DNA from: Prorocentrum cordatum
Lineage: Eukaryota; Sar; Dinophyceae; Prorocentrales; Prorocentraceae
Assembly: GCA_963575745.1 (NCBI GenBank)
Contig: CAUYUJ010018333.1
Coordinates: 27,910-91,909, forward strand
Reading direction: 5' to 3'
Length of the DNA: 64,000 nucleotides
Part shown: positions 31,981-43,199 of the stretch, one piece after another
Position numbering within the stretch: position 1 is the first letter of the stretch
Layout: every line of letters starts with the position of its first letter
The notes under the pieces: generated by a model
Seen by the model: the letters and a program-made list of their open reading frames with translations, nothing else
What the model was told of the DNA's origin: nothing
The model's database searches: none
Position numbers and translations under genes: made by a program

Positions 31981-32153
31981 TTCGGAGGTGGATCGACCTC
32001 CTACCCTGACACGTCGATTGAGGAATGGGCCGTTTTCGGTTCGCGGGAGGGCGCCGCGGCCGTCATTTTTGCGGGTCCAGGTCCGTCCGTCTCGGTCCCA
32101 GGCCGTTTTCATGAAGGGGAGGTTTACTAAAGGGAGGTTTGTCCACCGCCGAA
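31981..32153. mobile_element. TIR element family D, copy 2
   Basis: 173 bp with clear ends: TTCGGAGGTGGATCGACCTC and GGAGGTTTGTCCACCGCCGA. Confidence 0.87.
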
Positions 32154-32261
32154 TTATGAGTCGTATCAGCAGTATGAAGAAGAATGGCACTACCCTCGGC
32201 CCATCCCGTCACCGTGCCTGGGTTGTGGGTGTAAAGCGTGAAGCCTATTTGATGTTCGTTG

Positions 32262-32790
32262 GGATCTCGTGGGGGGCCTCTCGGTGGCCTCTCGGTGGCC
32301 TCTTGGGGGCCGCTTCGGGGCCTCTCGGGGCCTCTTTTGGGCCTCCTGGTGGCATCTTGGGTGTCTCTTGGGGCCTCTTGGGCGCCTCTTGGGGCCTCCT
32401 GGGGGCCTCTTGGGGCGGAAGGCTTGAACTTTCGGTTCGTGTTCCCTTTCTTGGGCACTTTTGGGGTCCTCTTGGCCGTCTTGGGCGGCTCTTGGGCCGT
32501 CTTGGGGCGCTCTTACGCCGTCTGGGGGCCCTCTTGGTGGCCTCTTGGGCTGTCTTGGCGGCCTCTTGGGCCGTCTGGGAGCATTCAAAAGCCGAACAGG
32601 CGAGAACGTCCAAATCCTTACAACATCGCAGGACAATCAATGATTTGTGCCTCTTGGGGCCCTCTTGGGGTGCCTGTTGAGGAACTCTTGTGGTGTCCTG
32701 GAGGCCTCCTGGGCCATCTTGAGGCCATCTTGGGGCATCTTGGAGTCATATGGGCTCGTTTTGGGGCGGGGTGGGCCGACGCGACCGATT
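32262..32790. repeat. CTTGGGGGCCTC minisatellite
   Basis: Irregular 11-15-bp units (CTTGGGGCCTCTTGG, CTTGGGCCGTCTTGG). The same unit appears at 29195-29240 and 57835-57950. Confidence 0.85.
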
Positions 32791-32999
32791 CCGGCGGAGA
32801 CCGGGGAAGCCTGGGAAACGATTGGTCCGGGCCCTTAACGTTCACAATCTGGGCGGCAACAGCCGTACGGCTCTCTCAGTGCTGCATGAGCCATGGGACA
32901 CTCCACATCGTTCCAGAGGCACTCTGGGTGATGAATAAAAATCCAATGGAGAAATACCGTAACAACCCGCAGTTGCGGATAAGAGTGAGGGGGCGGGCG

Positions 33000-33125
33000 C
33001 GGGGTGGTCGCGGGAGAGTCGCGGGCACGTCGCGGGGGGGTCGCGGGGTGGGTCGCGTGGGTTGCGGGTGGGTCGCGGGTGGGTCGCTAGTGGGTGGCGG
33101 GCCGGGTGGCGGGCGGGTCGACGAC
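33000..33125. repeat. GCGGGTGGGTC minisatellite
   Basis: About 11-bp G/T/C units (GTCGCGGGTGG) just before the CAA tract. Confidence 0.8.
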
Positions 33126-33159
33126 AACAAACAACAAACAGCAATCAAATAGCCAAACA

Positions 33160-33470
33160 AACAAGCAAACAATTAAGCAAACAAGCAAAGAGACAAACAC
33201 ACACACACATACACAAATAACCAAACAAACAAGCAAATAAACACGCAAACAAACAACAGTACCAACAACACCATGAATATTAATCGCAACCGCAGCAGCG
33301 ACAACAACAACACCAGCACCAGCAACTTCGTCAGCAGCAGCAACATTAACAACAACAACGACACCGACAACACCACCACCGACAGCATCAACAACGACAA
33401 CCACCACAACAACACCAACAACAACACCGATAACAACAACAACAACAACAACAACAATCATTTTACCCGA
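33160..33470. repeat. CAAA / CAA / CAACAC tract
   Basis: AACAAACA runs grade into ACAACACCAACAAC; the reading frame is Asn/Thr/Ser-rich. It forms the outer edge of the inverted family I copy. Confidence 0.85.
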
Positions 33471-34430
33471 ACGCTCAGTGTTCTCCCCAGTGCCAGGGTT
33501 TTCATGCGACGCCAGCCAATACCCCCACTTCGTGGGGGGGCAATGCAAGCTCTACCAAACATCCACACGACTCTCGGGAACCACCCACACCCAGCTTCCC
33601 GCCCTATGACGTCAGGACACTTCACTTCGTGGCGCGCGGACGATCGTGGATACTACACTGGCGTGGAGTACACACCCGCAGAGGTTGATCACTTGTTTGG
33701 GCCCCGCATGTGCCCCGCATCGTGCATTTGTTGCGCATGACATACATAGTACAAAGACAGAGAGAGAGAGAGAGAGAGAGGACAGCGCGCGCGGGTGGAA
33801 ATTTTGAAAAGTCGTGCAGGTGTTTTTCGAGGACCTACGGTGCGATTCGTGTGATTTTATGATGCGCGGTGCTAAAATTCTTAAGAACCCAATGGTTTTT
33901 GGAGATTTCGGCGTGCGCGCGCGAAGAAAAAACGAATGTGTCCCGCATGGTATTATTTGACAGGGATGATGGCCCTGGCAGGTGCGCAACCGTTGTCGCA
34001 GAAGTTCGAAAAAGTTGCTCGCAAAAGCCCGTTTGACAGAAATGTTTAAAAAGTGTTGGTTTTCCTACGAATCCGCAAGAGCGCGCGGGATGAGATTTTG
34101 ACAATTTTTTCTTGAAAAAACCATTGGTTTTTGATGTTTTTATGTTAAAATCGCTACGAAACTAAGGTTTTGGAAGGATTTCGTCTTGCGCGCACGAATG
34201 TCCACTTTACCTTATTTTTTGCAAGGGATTCTTGCAATTTGATCAAGTAAGAACAAGAATTTTCATTTTATAGTGTTTTTTGCAAGGGAAAACGGATTAC
34301 AACAAAACAACCGGATCCGGACACAATCCACTTTTCTGAAGCTTTCGCTAGAAAATGAAGGAAATGAGGCTGCGGCCTAGGTTTTGGAGGGGGGTCGCGC
34401 ACCAGGGGTCTCAACAATAATATTTCTTTA
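33471..34430 (-). mobile_element. Dispersed ~0.8-1-kb repeat family I, copy 1 (reverse orientation)
   Basis: Aligns in reverse complement with 41905-42690: shared blocks CATTCGTTTTTTCTTCGC, CAGGGCCATCATCCCTGTCA, AACGGGCTTTTGCGAGCAAC and CCTTGCAAAAAATAAGGTAA. It carries ~200 bp (33670-33875, with an AGAG run) absent from copy 2. CAA/GTT tracts border both copies. No coding capacity is recognised. Confidence 0.8.
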
Positions 34431-34754
34431 GAAGTAATAATATTCAACAGCACCACCAACACCACCACCAACATCAACAACAATCCGCACCGCGGAAGCC
34501 CACTACAGCCACGCACCTAGGGACAGGGAATGAGCGCCCGGTCCCCTCACTCTGCTAATCTTTATAAGAATAGACACCGCATGCACTTACGCTGTCCGCG
34601 TTCTCCGCGCGGATTTCTTGGGTCGGTGCTAGGCGCCCCCTAGCGTCGCCTCTGGCGTGCCTCGGCCGTGGGCGCACCTCGGGGAACCGTGTGGTCGGCG
34701 CCGTGGGCGCAGACCTCAGCAGGTTGATATGATCTGCTTGACCCTGGCGTTAAA
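34431..34754. other. ACC/AAC tract and foldback fragment
   Basis: 34440-34490 is an ACCACCAAC tract. 34605-34690 resembles the inner arm of the foldback at 28930-29030. No gene. Confidence 0.5.
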
Positions 34755-34891
34755 TCGGGCGTGTCCCACAACAGAAGGGATATTCAAAAATAGCTGCAAC
34801 ATTGTCTGGTGACGCTGTTTCGTGCTCTTTGGGAAATTCTTGTCACTTGTCATCTTTCTTCCAAAATCCGCCTGTAGGTGGACATGCCCGA
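34755..34891. mobile_element. TIR element family A, copy 2
   Basis: Ends TCGGGCGTGTCCCACAACAG and GCCTGTAGGTGGACATGCCC. CCTGGCG occurs on both sides (34743-34749 and 34898-34904), a possible remnant of a target duplication. Confidence 0.75.
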
Positions 34892-35009
34892 CCTGATCCT
34901 GGCGCTTTCCTTCGCTCCAGTCTCCAGGGCTGTTCTCGTGGTGCGGTCCGGGTATGGATATCCAGGGCGGGGATCGAAGAGGAAAGAACGGCCTAAACAC
35001 AAGCCTTTG

Positions 35010-35138
35010 GAGGTTGGCGCGGATTTCTTGAATTGGCGTTGGGCCCCTCTGGCGGCGCCTCTAGCGCCGCCCCTGGCGCGCTCGCGCGTCAGGGAGGGGT
35101 GTCTAGCGCCGAACCAAGGTCTCGGCGCGGACCTCCGA
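35010..35138. mobile_element. Foldback related to the 28.9-kb element
   Basis: GGAGGTTGGCGCGGATTTCT and its inverse GGCGCGGACCTCC bracket a CTCTGGCGGCGCCTCTAGCG core. Confidence 0.75.
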
Positions 35139-36968
35139 AAGTTTATGTTGATGCAGTCTGTTGCTCCTGTGAATCGTGATCCTCATTAGGTCTAGCAGTG
35201 AAGATCCATTTCCAAGTTGGTGAAACCGCGTTTCTGAGATGATGCATTGATTAGCCCAGATGTTTCCAAACATCGTTGCACAACCCGTTAATCAAAAGCC
35301 TAAGGCTTAACACGTATTGTGCAACGCCGTATTGTTTCGTAGCATGCGCGACAGTTGGCATACATGGTGAAGTTCGGGCCTTAAATGGCGATCGGCTAGA
35401 AGAATCGATACAACCATATGATTACATGTTCTTCTTCCCATAAGACAATACTTGCAACCCTCTCGGCGGCATCATAGGGCGTACTAGCATCAGCGATGCT
35501 GCAGTCATAATGACGCGTAGTGAATCGTGTGCAGCTAGAGTTTAGTAGAAGCTCGTATCATCATCATGCAGAGACATTGGTGAAGAGCTGAACGCAGGAC
35601 ATTGGCACTGATCGCACCTGGCGCGGCGTTGGTAATAAAGCAGAGCAGGCCACATATGAATGACCATCTCCAGTGGCTTTGATCGCGCGGAAACGCTGTC
35701 GCTGTATGTTTGTTTATATGTATATGTTCGTCTATGTTTGTATATATATATATATCTATGTTTATATATATGTGTGTGTGCGTGTGACAATGTCCGGAAT
35801 CGTGCCAGACAGTTTCCAGCTACCGTCTAGATTGATCCATATAGTTTACAGGTATCGTCCAGATAGTTCACATATCGATCCTAGATTGCTTCAATCTGGA
35901 CTCAACCAGGAATCGGTCTGGATCAATCTGAAACTCATCCAGGCTGAATGTTCGTTCCAGTCGCTAGGGCGCAACCTGGCTCCATAGTCTTTCTACACCC
36001 TCATTCCCTGTTCACCCTTCCTGTTCCTTCTGCCCCTATCCTGAACCTATTCCAGCTCTCACGTCTCAAGATTTGTGGCCTTTCCTGAGCACCCGAATCG
36101 ATCAGTGACGCTTCACATATCCATTATGGTGCTCAGGTGCCCGATTACCTGAGTGATCGTTTTTGTTCCTCTCTATCTCGCTCGCTCTACCTCTCCTTTC
36201 CTCGTCCTCGGTCTGACTTCACAATAGCAAAACGGCCAAACATGTACTGGGGAACAGTCCTAAAGTTATGCCATACAAGTTTATAAGGTCACTCTGCTAT
36301 TCTACATTGTCCACACTAAAAATGCTTGGAGCCCTTCATTCACTGAGACATTCATGTAACAAGCTTAGGGGGTATAGTAAACGCATTCGTAAGCACGTCA
36401 ACCAGTTCAAGCTCATCTATGTATGTAGGGAAACATCTGTATATATATGTATATATATATGTATATATATGTATATATATATACATACATCAGCACACAC
36501 ATCTATGTACACACATCTGTGTAAATATCATGTCTTCCGACTAAATGTATAAACGCTTAGACGACAGGCATTATGACGCAGGCTTGTTTTCCCCCGAAAT
36601 GAAAGACATTCGCTTAGCTGCTTATAAACATGTGTGACCTTCCCCTTTAGCACCGACTATTCACAATGACGCGACTGGCGTGCCATTCAGCGTTTTTTTG
36701 TTACTACTGTCACGTGGCCCGGCGAGGGTTCCCAGAGGTCGAAGCAAGCAGAGATCCGCTTTTCGTGATTTCTTCGCGGCTCCATGACGCCAGTAGTTGT
36801 CTGCGATGACTTGCGAACCCTTGTCCTACGAGTCCAAACGTCGTTGGGGTAAATCGGACACCCCCGCAGAGGGGGTAATTGGTTTTTTTTCAGATCCTGA
36901 GCACCCACCGGCTTTTCAGGAATCTTCTTTGCAGGTTCGCATGTGGCTGCCCAGTTCTAGCCGGCGAA
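35139..36968. other. Lower-GC region, no gene recognised
   Basis: About 1.8 kb with lower GC than its surroundings. It contains TATATATG simple sequence at 35700-35790 and 36430-36490. Around 35810-35960 short variants of ATCCAGATAG/CAATCTGGA recur. No rRNA, tRNA or protein feature is recognised. Confidence 0.45.
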
Positions 36969-37068
36969 GAACGGTATATCACATTTGTTCCGCCGTCAGG
37001 GACGCTTGCCCAAGAGCCGGCTGGACGGTTTATACCCGTACGGTGGCGCGCTGGCAGGCGTCCCCGAC
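36969..37068. mobile_element. Foldback element FB1, copy 2 (decayed)
   Basis: CCGCCGTCAGGGACGCTTGC ... TTTATACCCGTACGGTGGCG ... GGCGTCCCCGACGG parallels copy 1 at 5790-5938. The right half is partly deleted. Confidence 0.7.
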
Positions 37069-37309
37069 GGCTGAATTTATCAGCTTATATTGTTCGTCGT
37101 CCGCTCACGCAGACTGGCTCGCCGCCAGAGGTTCATGAGCGGCAGACATCTGCGTATCCGCGCCCTCGCGGTCTGCCTTCTGGGGCGCGACGCGATCCCG
37201 CGGACGCGCGCGGTCGCACGGATACATTCGATGGCCCATCATAGAAGCCGTGTGTGTTCTTTTGATCTTGTTTTTTCCAACGACAAGATTTCAATGAATC
37301 AAAACACAT

Positions 37310-38015
37310 AAAGACACACTGACACACAGACACACAGACACACAGGCACACAGACACACAGGCACACAGACAAACAGACACACAGACAAACAGACACACA
37401 GACACACAGACACACAGACACACAGGCACACAGACACAAAGGCACACAGCCACGCAGCCACGCAGACACACAGCGACACAGCTACACAGCCATACAGCCA
37501 CACACCACACACCACACACCACACACCACACCACACACCACACATCACACACCACACACCACACACCACACACCACACACCACACACCACACACCACACA
37601 CCACACACCACACACCACACACCACACACCACACACCACACACACACACACCACACACCACACACCACACACCACACACCACACACCACACACCACACAA
37701 CACACAACACACACCACACACCGCACACCACACACAACACACCACACACCACACACCACACACCACACACCACACACCACACCGCACACCGCACAACACA
37801 CACCGCACACCGCACACCACACACAACACACCACACACCACACACCACACACCACACACACACCACACCGCACACCGCACGCCACACACCGCACACCACA
37901 CACCGCGCACCGCACACCGCACACCGCACACTGCACACACGCACGCACGCACTTACGCACACATACACACTCATTCACTCACTCACTCACTCACTCACTC
38001 ACTCACTCACTCACA
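37310..38015. repeat. ACACACC / CACACAG tract
   Basis: About 700 bp: ACACAG-type repeats (37310-37500), ACACC repeats (37500-37925), then CACTCACT (37970-38010). The Cys/Val-rich frames on the minus strand are by-products. Confidence 0.95.
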
Positions 38016-38490
38016 CACACAAACGATGCATGATTTCTCTCTGCGGCGTCAGCCCGTGTGGAAAATTTGCATCCACTCGTGGTTGCCAGACACAGCAGCA
38101 TCTTTGGCAAGACGTTGCAGCGAGGGGTGGAAGCCTTTGACTGACCTGGTACATACCACCATGTCAGTCAAGCGGTTGAATATCGGAATCAAGCCGTATA
38201 TTGACCGATGGAGAATTCGAGGATAGAGGTTCGTGCAACGCTTTCATGTGCAAACGCGAATCCAGTGAGAAACCGTACTTTGCAAGTGAGCCTCTGAACG
38301 GCTCAAATAGAGAATCCCAACGACAGCCTTGCTTTCTCATGAGCAACCATGTAAAGAAAACCACCCATAACAATGTCACGTCGCAGTCCCAGTGGGCCCA
38401 TGTTGTGTTCAATTAATGCTTCCTTGGGAGTCATCCACACGCCTTCCAGAAAAGTGTCTTGCAGTCCGTCGAGGTGGCGGAGAGCGGCTT
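38016..38490. other. No gene recognised
   Basis: Mixed-composition DNA between simple repeats. Short frames only. Confidence 0.4.
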
Positions 38491-38640
38491 TAGCGTCGAT
38501 TAGCGTCTGGGAGTCGTGAGGTAGCGCCGGTTCGGCCTCGGTTAGCCTCGATTAACAGCGATTTAGCGTCGACTGGCGTCGATTCAGCGTCGACTGGCGT
38601 CGACACGCAAGAGCCAGCAGGATGGTCTTGGAGGCTCCCA
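38491..38640. repeat. Repeat family F, copy 1
   Basis: A run of TTAGCGTCGATT / GGCGTCGA decamer-like units, followed by a conserved tail (CAAGAGCCAGCAGGATGG, GAGGCTCCCATGGATTGCCG). The same two-part layout occurs at 39455, 49862, 50935 and 55590. Confidence 0.75.
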
Positions 38641-38834
38641 TGGATTGCCGCCGAAGATGTGCGTTCTGCGCGGGGCATCCGTGAGCAAGCGCACCCGCAT
38701 CCGCAGGGGGGGCGCGGCCCAAGGAGGACTTGTCTGGACCTTTCACACACTCGGACCCAATCGAGGAGGCCTAGAATCCAGCCGTGGCCGCGAGCAGCGG
38801 GAAGAGCGCGGAGAGAACATGCCCTGGGAGGGAG

Positions 38835-39120
38835 GGCCTCCTCCTCCTCCTCCTCCTCCTTCTCCTCCTTCTTCTCCACCTCCTCCTCCTCCTCCTCCCC
38901 NNNNNNNNNNNNNNNNNNNNNNNNNNNNNNNNNNNNNNNNNNNNNNNNNNNNNNNNNNNNNNNNNNNNNNNNNNNNNNNNNNNNNNNNNNNNNNNNNNNN
39001 TCCTCCTCCTCCTACTCATCCTCGTCGATCTCCTCCTCCTCCTCCCCCTCGTCCTCCTACTCCTCCTCCTCCTCCTCCTCCCTCCTCCTCCTCCTCCTCC
39101 TGCTGCTCCTCCTCCTCGCC
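38835..39120. repeat. TCC homopyrimidine tract spanning the gap
   Basis: TCC repeats on both sides of the unknown bases. The true length is not known. Confidence 0.9.
38901..39000. other. Assembly gap (100 N)
   Basis: One hundred unknown bases, a conventional gap size. It falls inside a TCC tract, which probably broke the assembly. Confidence 0.98.
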
Positions 39121-39454
39121 CCCCCCTTCGCCTGTTTCTCTTCCTCGCTTCGGACGTCGCCGACATGTCGCCGACGTCGCCAGTGCATGGCCGATGCATC
39201 GCCGATGTGTCGGCGATGCCGCGAGATGCTCCATGGATCCAGCTCTTGGTCGCGGGTGGGCAAGGAGGTCCAGGTGTCGGAGGAGGGCCCAGTCGAGACA
39301 GCGGCGGCCACACGCAAGAGCGTCGGCGGGCGCCCCCGACAAGCGTAGCAGCTTGCGTTGCACCGCCCGTCGTTCGCTGATAGTCTGGCTCACCTCCAGG
39401 GGCACTGGTGTCGATGAGGGTGGACTTGCTTGTGGCAGTCGATCAGATCGTGCC

Positions 39455-39600
39455 GATTAAGCGTCGGTTAGCGTCGATTAGCGTATGTGTAGCGCAGATG
39501 TAGCGCCTTTCAGCGTCGCTGCGTGCCGATGCGCAAGAGCCAACAAGATGGTATGGGAGGCACCCGTGAGTTGCCGCCGACATATCTAGGAACGACCCCG
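39455..39600. repeat. Repeat family F, copy 2
   Basis: TTAGCGTCGATTAGCG units, then CAAGAGCCAACAAGATGGTA and GAGTTGCCGCCGACATATC. A tandem variant of the tail follows to 39650. Confidence 0.75.
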
Positions 39601-39639
39601 CGAGTTGCCGCCGTGGCATGGGAGGCACCCGCGAGGTGC

Positions 39640-39945
39640 CGCCGAAACACAGTGGAGAGCCATGCCCAGAAAGACCCTGCTTGCCTCCAGGGTGCCCTGG
39701 GTTTCTTAGGTTTCGAGGGTTTTGCTCTGGAAAGCATGACTGTCCCACACCAAACATCCATGAACGGCCTGGGGTCGCAGGGCTGGGTTTCTCGTGGAGG
39801 TTTCTTGTGGTCGGGCCCCTACTGTAATGGAGTTACTGGGGTCCGTGCGGAGCTCCTTGGATGGGCACTGGACCACGGGGCTGGACCCAAACGCTGCTTT
39901 GCTGGACTTCGGCGGCGCTTTGTTCATCGTCGTGCTTATCTTGTT
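39640..39945 (+). repeat. Dispersed repeat family K, copy 1 (uninterrupted)
   Basis: Blocks TGCTTGCCTCCAGGGTGCCC, TTTGCTCTGGAAAGC, GGTCCGTGCGGAGCTCCTTG and TGCTGGACTTCGGCGG recur at 46006-46420, where they are split by element L, and in part at 53575-53765 on the other strand. Confidence 0.78.
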
Positions 39946-39977
39946 TGTCGACTGGCACCCTGTGCGCCCGCGATCGG

Positions 39978-40115
39978 GCGAAGAGAAATATGCACATGCA
40001 CCGATCCTGACAACGTCCGTTCTTGACCCAGGATCGGTGCATGTGCCTTCCTGGCCACGGTGGGAGGGCATATGCACCGATCCTGGGCTCAGGATGGGTC
40101 TGGCCAGAATCGGTG
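39978..40115. mobile_element. Foldback family N, copy 1
   Basis: GCACATGCACCGATCCTG and CAGGATCGGTGCATGTGCC are inverted, and a third arm (GCATATGCACCGATCCTGGG) follows. The core CTTCCTGGCCACGG and the later GTCTGGCCAG match 46586-46756. Confidence 0.7.
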
Positions 40116-40283
40116 TACACCTTAGGCGATGCTTAAGAAAACCTAAGTTTGCGTCCAGAGTCTCGATTATTCTCAATTTTTCAATGTAAATCCCAAGATT
40201 TTGATGGAAGTTCTGGGTTGTATTCCATTTCTGAGACTATGAATTTCTTAACCCATGATTTCTTAAGCATTTCGCAGGGTGTA
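40116..40283. mobile_element. TIR element family B, copy 1
   Basis: 168 bp, AT-rich. The left end TACACCTTAGGCGATGCTTA and right end TAAGCATTTCGCAGGGTGTA are inverted over ~25 bp. All three copies begin and end with TA, as would a mariner-type element that duplicates TA. Other copies: 56246-56413 and 59670-59839. Confidence 0.88.
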
Positions 40284-40312
40284 TGTGCATAGCTCTTTTT
40301 CCTCTACACGAG

Positions 40313-40485
40313 AGGTGGAGACCCAGATCGAGGCGCTGACGAGCGGCGGCGGCGGCGGCGACGTGCCGCCCCCGAGCCGGGCGCGGGCGGCCGCACCCGG
40401 GCTCACCGACGAGGAGCAGGACCTCCAGCGCCGCGCGGCCGGCGAGGGCGCCCGTCGGCGGGCCCGCCGCCGCGGCCTCGCGTGC
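40313..40485 (+). other. Exon-like coding segment
   Basis: After a pyrimidine stretch ending CTACACGAG, one frame reads EVETQIEALTSGGGGG and then LTDEEQDLQRRAAGEGARRR, a helical, charged sequence that runs into a TCC tract (a possible intron start). Gene limits and function are unknown. Confidence 0.35.
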
Positions 40486-41285
40486 CCCGTCCTCCCTCGG
40501 CCTCCCTCCTCCTCTTCCCCTCCTCCTCCTCCTCCCCTCCTCCTCTTCCCCTCCTCCTCCCTCCTCCTCTCCCCTCCTCCTCCTCCTCCTCCTGCTCTTC
40601 CCTCCTCTTCCTTTTCCTCCTTCTGCTCCTCCCCTCCTCCCTCCTCCTCCTCCTCCTCCTCCTCCTCCTCCTCCTCCTCCTCCTCCTCCTCCTCCTCCCC
40701 CTGCTGCCTGCCCGCTCCTCCTCCTCCCTCCTCTCTCCCTCCTCCTCCTAGCGCTCTGGCGCTGGTGGCATCGATGTCGTTCACGACGGTGCCACCCCTC
40801 CTTCTCCTCCTCGCCGACAGCACCTCGCTCGAGGGGGGCGAGCGGCGTGTTCTCCCTCGCTCGCTTTTTCTGTCAGAGTCTCTCGCGCGTGGGACTTCCC
40901 GTCCCCAGAACCCGCAGCGGCGAGGCCAGGTCTGCTGTCCATGGGCTCGTCGTGTCTCGTCTCCTCCTCGCCTCATCCTTCCCCTCCTCCTCCCCCTCTT
41001 CCTCTTCCTCCTCCTACTCCTCCTTCTCATCCTCCCCCTCCTCCCCCTGCAGCTGTTGCTGCTCTCCCGGCGGTAGTTCGTTGGCTGGGCGTGTGCAATA
41101 CACGGGCGGCCTTCGGGAGACCGACCCTGGGTGCCGGACTTCTCCTTCTCCTCATCCTCCCCCTCCTCCCCCTCCCGCTCCTTCTCCTCCTCCTCCTCCT
41201 CCTCCTCCCCTGCTCCTCCTCCTTCTCCTTCCTCCTCCTCATTCACCTTCTTCTTCTTATTATTCTTCTTCTTCTTCTTCCCTTC
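40486..41285. repeat. TCC / CTCCTC homopyrimidine tract with spacers
   Basis: TCC runs at 40500-40750, 40970-41060 and 41130-41280, with more complex pieces between. Poly-Leu and poly-Ser frames are by-products. Confidence 0.9.
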
Positions 41286-41689
41286 GGGGTTCGGAGGCTG
41301 CCTGACCGCCTCGGCAAGCGGCCGGGCGGCGCCCGTGGGGGCCGAGGCCACTTTGGTCGACCCCCAGGCGCTGCCCCCAGAGGGGCTTTCTGGAACGAGT
41401 CGAAGGGGAGCAATTTTGGCAGCAACGTGCATCGGAGTGAGGTATAAGATCGAGGTCGGTGCGGGGAGGGTGCCCTAATATTCTCCGTGTTGGTTGGAGG
41501 TTCTCGTGCACCCGGGAAGGGTACCCTTGGATGTGCTGTGCGTTTTGGCCGGCGGAGGGTCTCATGCTCTTGAGGGATGGTCTTCTGGCCTGGGTCCGAA
41601 TGTACATCTGAGTGAAGGGGCCGAACGGGCATTCATTGTCCCCGGACACGTTGCTGAAGTGGAGTTCCGACGCGCAGTTTCTGTCTGTT
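41286..41689. other. Possible exon remnant, otherwise nothing recognised
   Basis: A frame to 41478 reads GRAAPVGAEATLVDPQALPP and GAILAATCIGV, which is not simple sequence. It might be another exon of a gene broken by TCC tracts, but no splice joint could be argued. Confidence 0.25.
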
Positions 41690-42689
41690 GTTGTACATGG
41701 TTGTGTTTTGTGGTTGCGTTTTGTTGTTGCTGTTGTTGTTGTTGGTGGTGGGTTTGATGTTGTTGTTATCGATATTGTTGGTGTTGTTGGTGTTGTCGGA
41801 ATTGTTGGTGTTGCTGCCGATGTTGTTTTTGTTGATGTTGCTGTTGCTGTCGCGGTCGCGATTGTTACTGATTTGTTGTTGTTGTTGTTGTTGTTGTTGT
41901 TGAACATTATTAATTCTAAAGAATAATTATTGTTGGGACCCCTGGTGCACGGCCCCCCTGCGCCGCCTAGGCCGCAGCTACATTTTCATCATTTTCGTGA
42001 GGAAGCCTCAGGTAATTCGATGTGATCAAGATCCGGTTGTTTTGTTCCCCCCCGCTTTCCCTTGCAAAAAACACTATAAAATGACATTTCTTGTTCTAAT
42101 ATAATCAAATTTCAAGAATCCCTTGCAAAAAATAAGGTAAAGTGGACATTCGCGCGCGCAAGACGAAATCCTTCCAAAAGCTTAGTGTTCGGAGCGATTT
42201 CAACATAAAAACATCAAAAAACCAATGGTTTTTCAACAAAAAAATGTCAAAATCTCATCCCGCGCGCTCTTGCGGATTCGTAGGAAACCCAACACTTTTT
42301 AAACATTTCTGTCAAACGGGCTTTTGCGAGCAACTTTTTCGAACTTCTGCGACAACGGTTGCGCACCTGCCAGGGCCATCATCCCTGTCAAATAATACCA
42401 TGCGGGACACATTCGTTTTTTCTTCGCGCGCGCACGCCGAAATCTCCAAAAACCATTGGGTTCTGTGGGTTGTACCCCGCGCCAGTGTAGTAGCCACGGT
42501 CGTCCGCACGCCACGAAGTGAAGTGTCCCAACGTCATAGGGCGGGAAGCTGGGTTTGGGTGGTCGCGAAGAGTCGTTTGGATATTTGGTAGAGCTTGTAA
42601 TGCCCCCCCACGAAGTGGGGGTATTGTCTGGTGTCGTATGAAAACCCTGGCACTGGGGAGAACACCACGCGTTCGGGTAAAATGATTGT

Positions 42690-42749
<60 letters not shown>

Positions 42750-42830
42750 GTTTGTTGTTGTTGTTGATGTTGCGAATGTTGTTGCCGTTGCTGCTGGTGT
42801 TGAACTCTCACTACTGAAGAACAATAATTG
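41690..42830 (+). mobile_element. Dispersed repeat family I, copy 2, with GTT tracts at both ends
   Basis: GTT tract 41690-41905, unique part 41905-42690, second GTT tract 42685-42800, then the terminal signature CTGAAGAACAATAATTGTTG. The unique part is the reverse complement of 33471-34430, so the two copies form an inverted pair 7.4 kb apart. Confidence 0.8.
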
Positions 42831-42859
42831 TTGATCCCCTTCCGGTGCACATTATATGT

Positions 42860-43165
42860 TTTCAATTGAAGTGCCCCTCCTGGCGCTCGCACCCTGTTTT
42901 TTTATCAAGGAAAGTATTCCTCCTCAAACCGTGCTGTTGGCCCCAGGTTTACAACAACAACGCCTCCCGCCTGATACTTCCTCAGAATTTACTCCGGTCC
43001 CCCGCTACCGCTTGAGACTTCCTCGCAATTTACTCTAGAATCGCGATCCCGCCTGAGACTTCCTCGCCATTTTCTCAGGCGCCGCGCTGTTGACATTCAT
43101 GAATCGCGCGTTCCCTGGGGATTCTTTAAATTTTACGTAGGAATCGCTCTCTCGCTGGAAACTTC
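42860..43165. repeat. Repeat family J, copy 1
   Basis: Degenerate units with CGCCTGAGACTTCCTCGCAA and TTTACTCTAGGAATCGCG-like text. Similar stretches at 44300-44620 and 62890-63690. Confidence 0.65.
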
Positions 43166-43199
43166 ATGGCGAATCACGCAGAGCTCACGATCGATCCGC

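Noticed and set aside
35673-35987. Small protein in the AT-rich 35.7-kb region
   Set aside because: Its core is TATATATG simple sequence; nothing else supports it.
37133-37978. Cys/Val-rich minus-strand protein
   Set aside because: Translation of an ACACACC simple repeat.
41612-41926. Hydrophobic Val/Leu-rich membrane protein
   Set aside because: Translation of a GTT tract in family I.
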